Shown: one piece after another, positions 41,547-41,608 of the stretch
Layout of the letters: each line of letters opens with the position of its first letter
How positions within the stretch are numbered: the first letter of the stretch is position 1
From: Candidatus Desulfovibrio intestinavium
Lineage (GTDB): Bacteria; Desulfobacterota; Desulfovibrionia; Desulfovibrionales; Desulfovibrionaceae
Assembly (NCBI GenBank): GCA_019118345.1
Contig: DWZD01000016.1
Coordinates: forward strand, 1-41,608
Length of the DNA stretch: 41,608 bases
Direction of reading: 5' to 3'
Position numbers and translations under genes: made by a program
Notes under the pieces: generated by a model
Seen by the model: the letters and a program-made list of their open reading frames with translations, nothing else
Told to the model about the DNA's origin: nothing
The model's database searches: none

Positions 41547-41608
41547 GCTCCCCCTCTCCTTTCCCAAAACTTTTATCAGGTCAATGCCTTACCCCGTGAC
41601 CCGACAGG

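Overview
The window is high-GC DNA from a sulfate-reducing bacterium, most likely Desulfovibrionaceae. The evidence is a dissimilatory-type ATP sulfurylase (sat), an F1 operon that starts with paired b' and b subunits and lacks atpB/atpE, a Desulfovibrio-style flagellin, CI/S24-type regulators, and purine-rich palindromes between genes. Most of it is ordinary chromosome. One accessory-looking block (about 17.6-27 kb, minus strand) carries surface-glycan genes and an AT-richer gene of unknown function.

Layout. 0-4.2 kb (+): 3' part of hflC, a CI-like repressor whose S24 catalytic pair is replaced, an MltB-type lipoprotein transglycosylase, and a flagellin with a LamG-like domain in its variable region. 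4.2-11.5 kb (+): HD-domain hydrolase overlapping ddl, an EamA transporter, tgt, alr, aroK-type shikimate kinase, and a GT2-Rossmann fusion. 11.6-17.6 kb (+): atpF'-F-H-A-G-D-C, with a clear sigma70 promoter and an intrinsic terminator. 17.6-27.0 kb (-): from 5' to 3', GT8 glycosyltransferase, HpcH/HpaI aldolase, NAD-dependent epimerase, KdsB-like cytidylyltransferase, two left-handed beta-helix acyltransferases, HAD phosphatase, lipoprotein, SDR, an AT-richer orphan, and a DUF1848 protein. The SRP RNA gene (ffs), with its own promoter and terminator, lies just upstream of the GT8 gene. 27.3-31.8 kb: LysE exporter (+), then an OmpR-type two-component pair and mutY (-). 31.9-38.9 kb (+): peptidyl-prolyl isomerase, DinB-like protein, a tandem HdeA-like periplasmic protein, a second EamA transporter, aroC, a Cdd1-like helix-hairpin-helix protein, recD2, and a small membrane protein. 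39.0-41.3 kb (-): ribB under an FMN riboswitch, then sat.

The strongest lead for something undescribed is the glycan block. A pyruvate-type class II aldolase, a HAD phosphatase, two NAD(P)-dependent sugar enzymes, a CMP-sugar synthetase lacking the usual SGT(D/E)R motif, and two acyltransferases together look like a route to a CMP-activated, acylated ulosonic acid other than Kdo. Other leads are the LamG-bearing flagellin, the apparently non-cleavable CI repressor, several genes whose -10 box lies 6-7 bases before the start codon (possible leaderless mRNAs), divergent mutY/ppiB promoters with overlapping -35 boxes, and the tandem HdeA-like protein. All family names come from reading motifs by eye; no database search was run.
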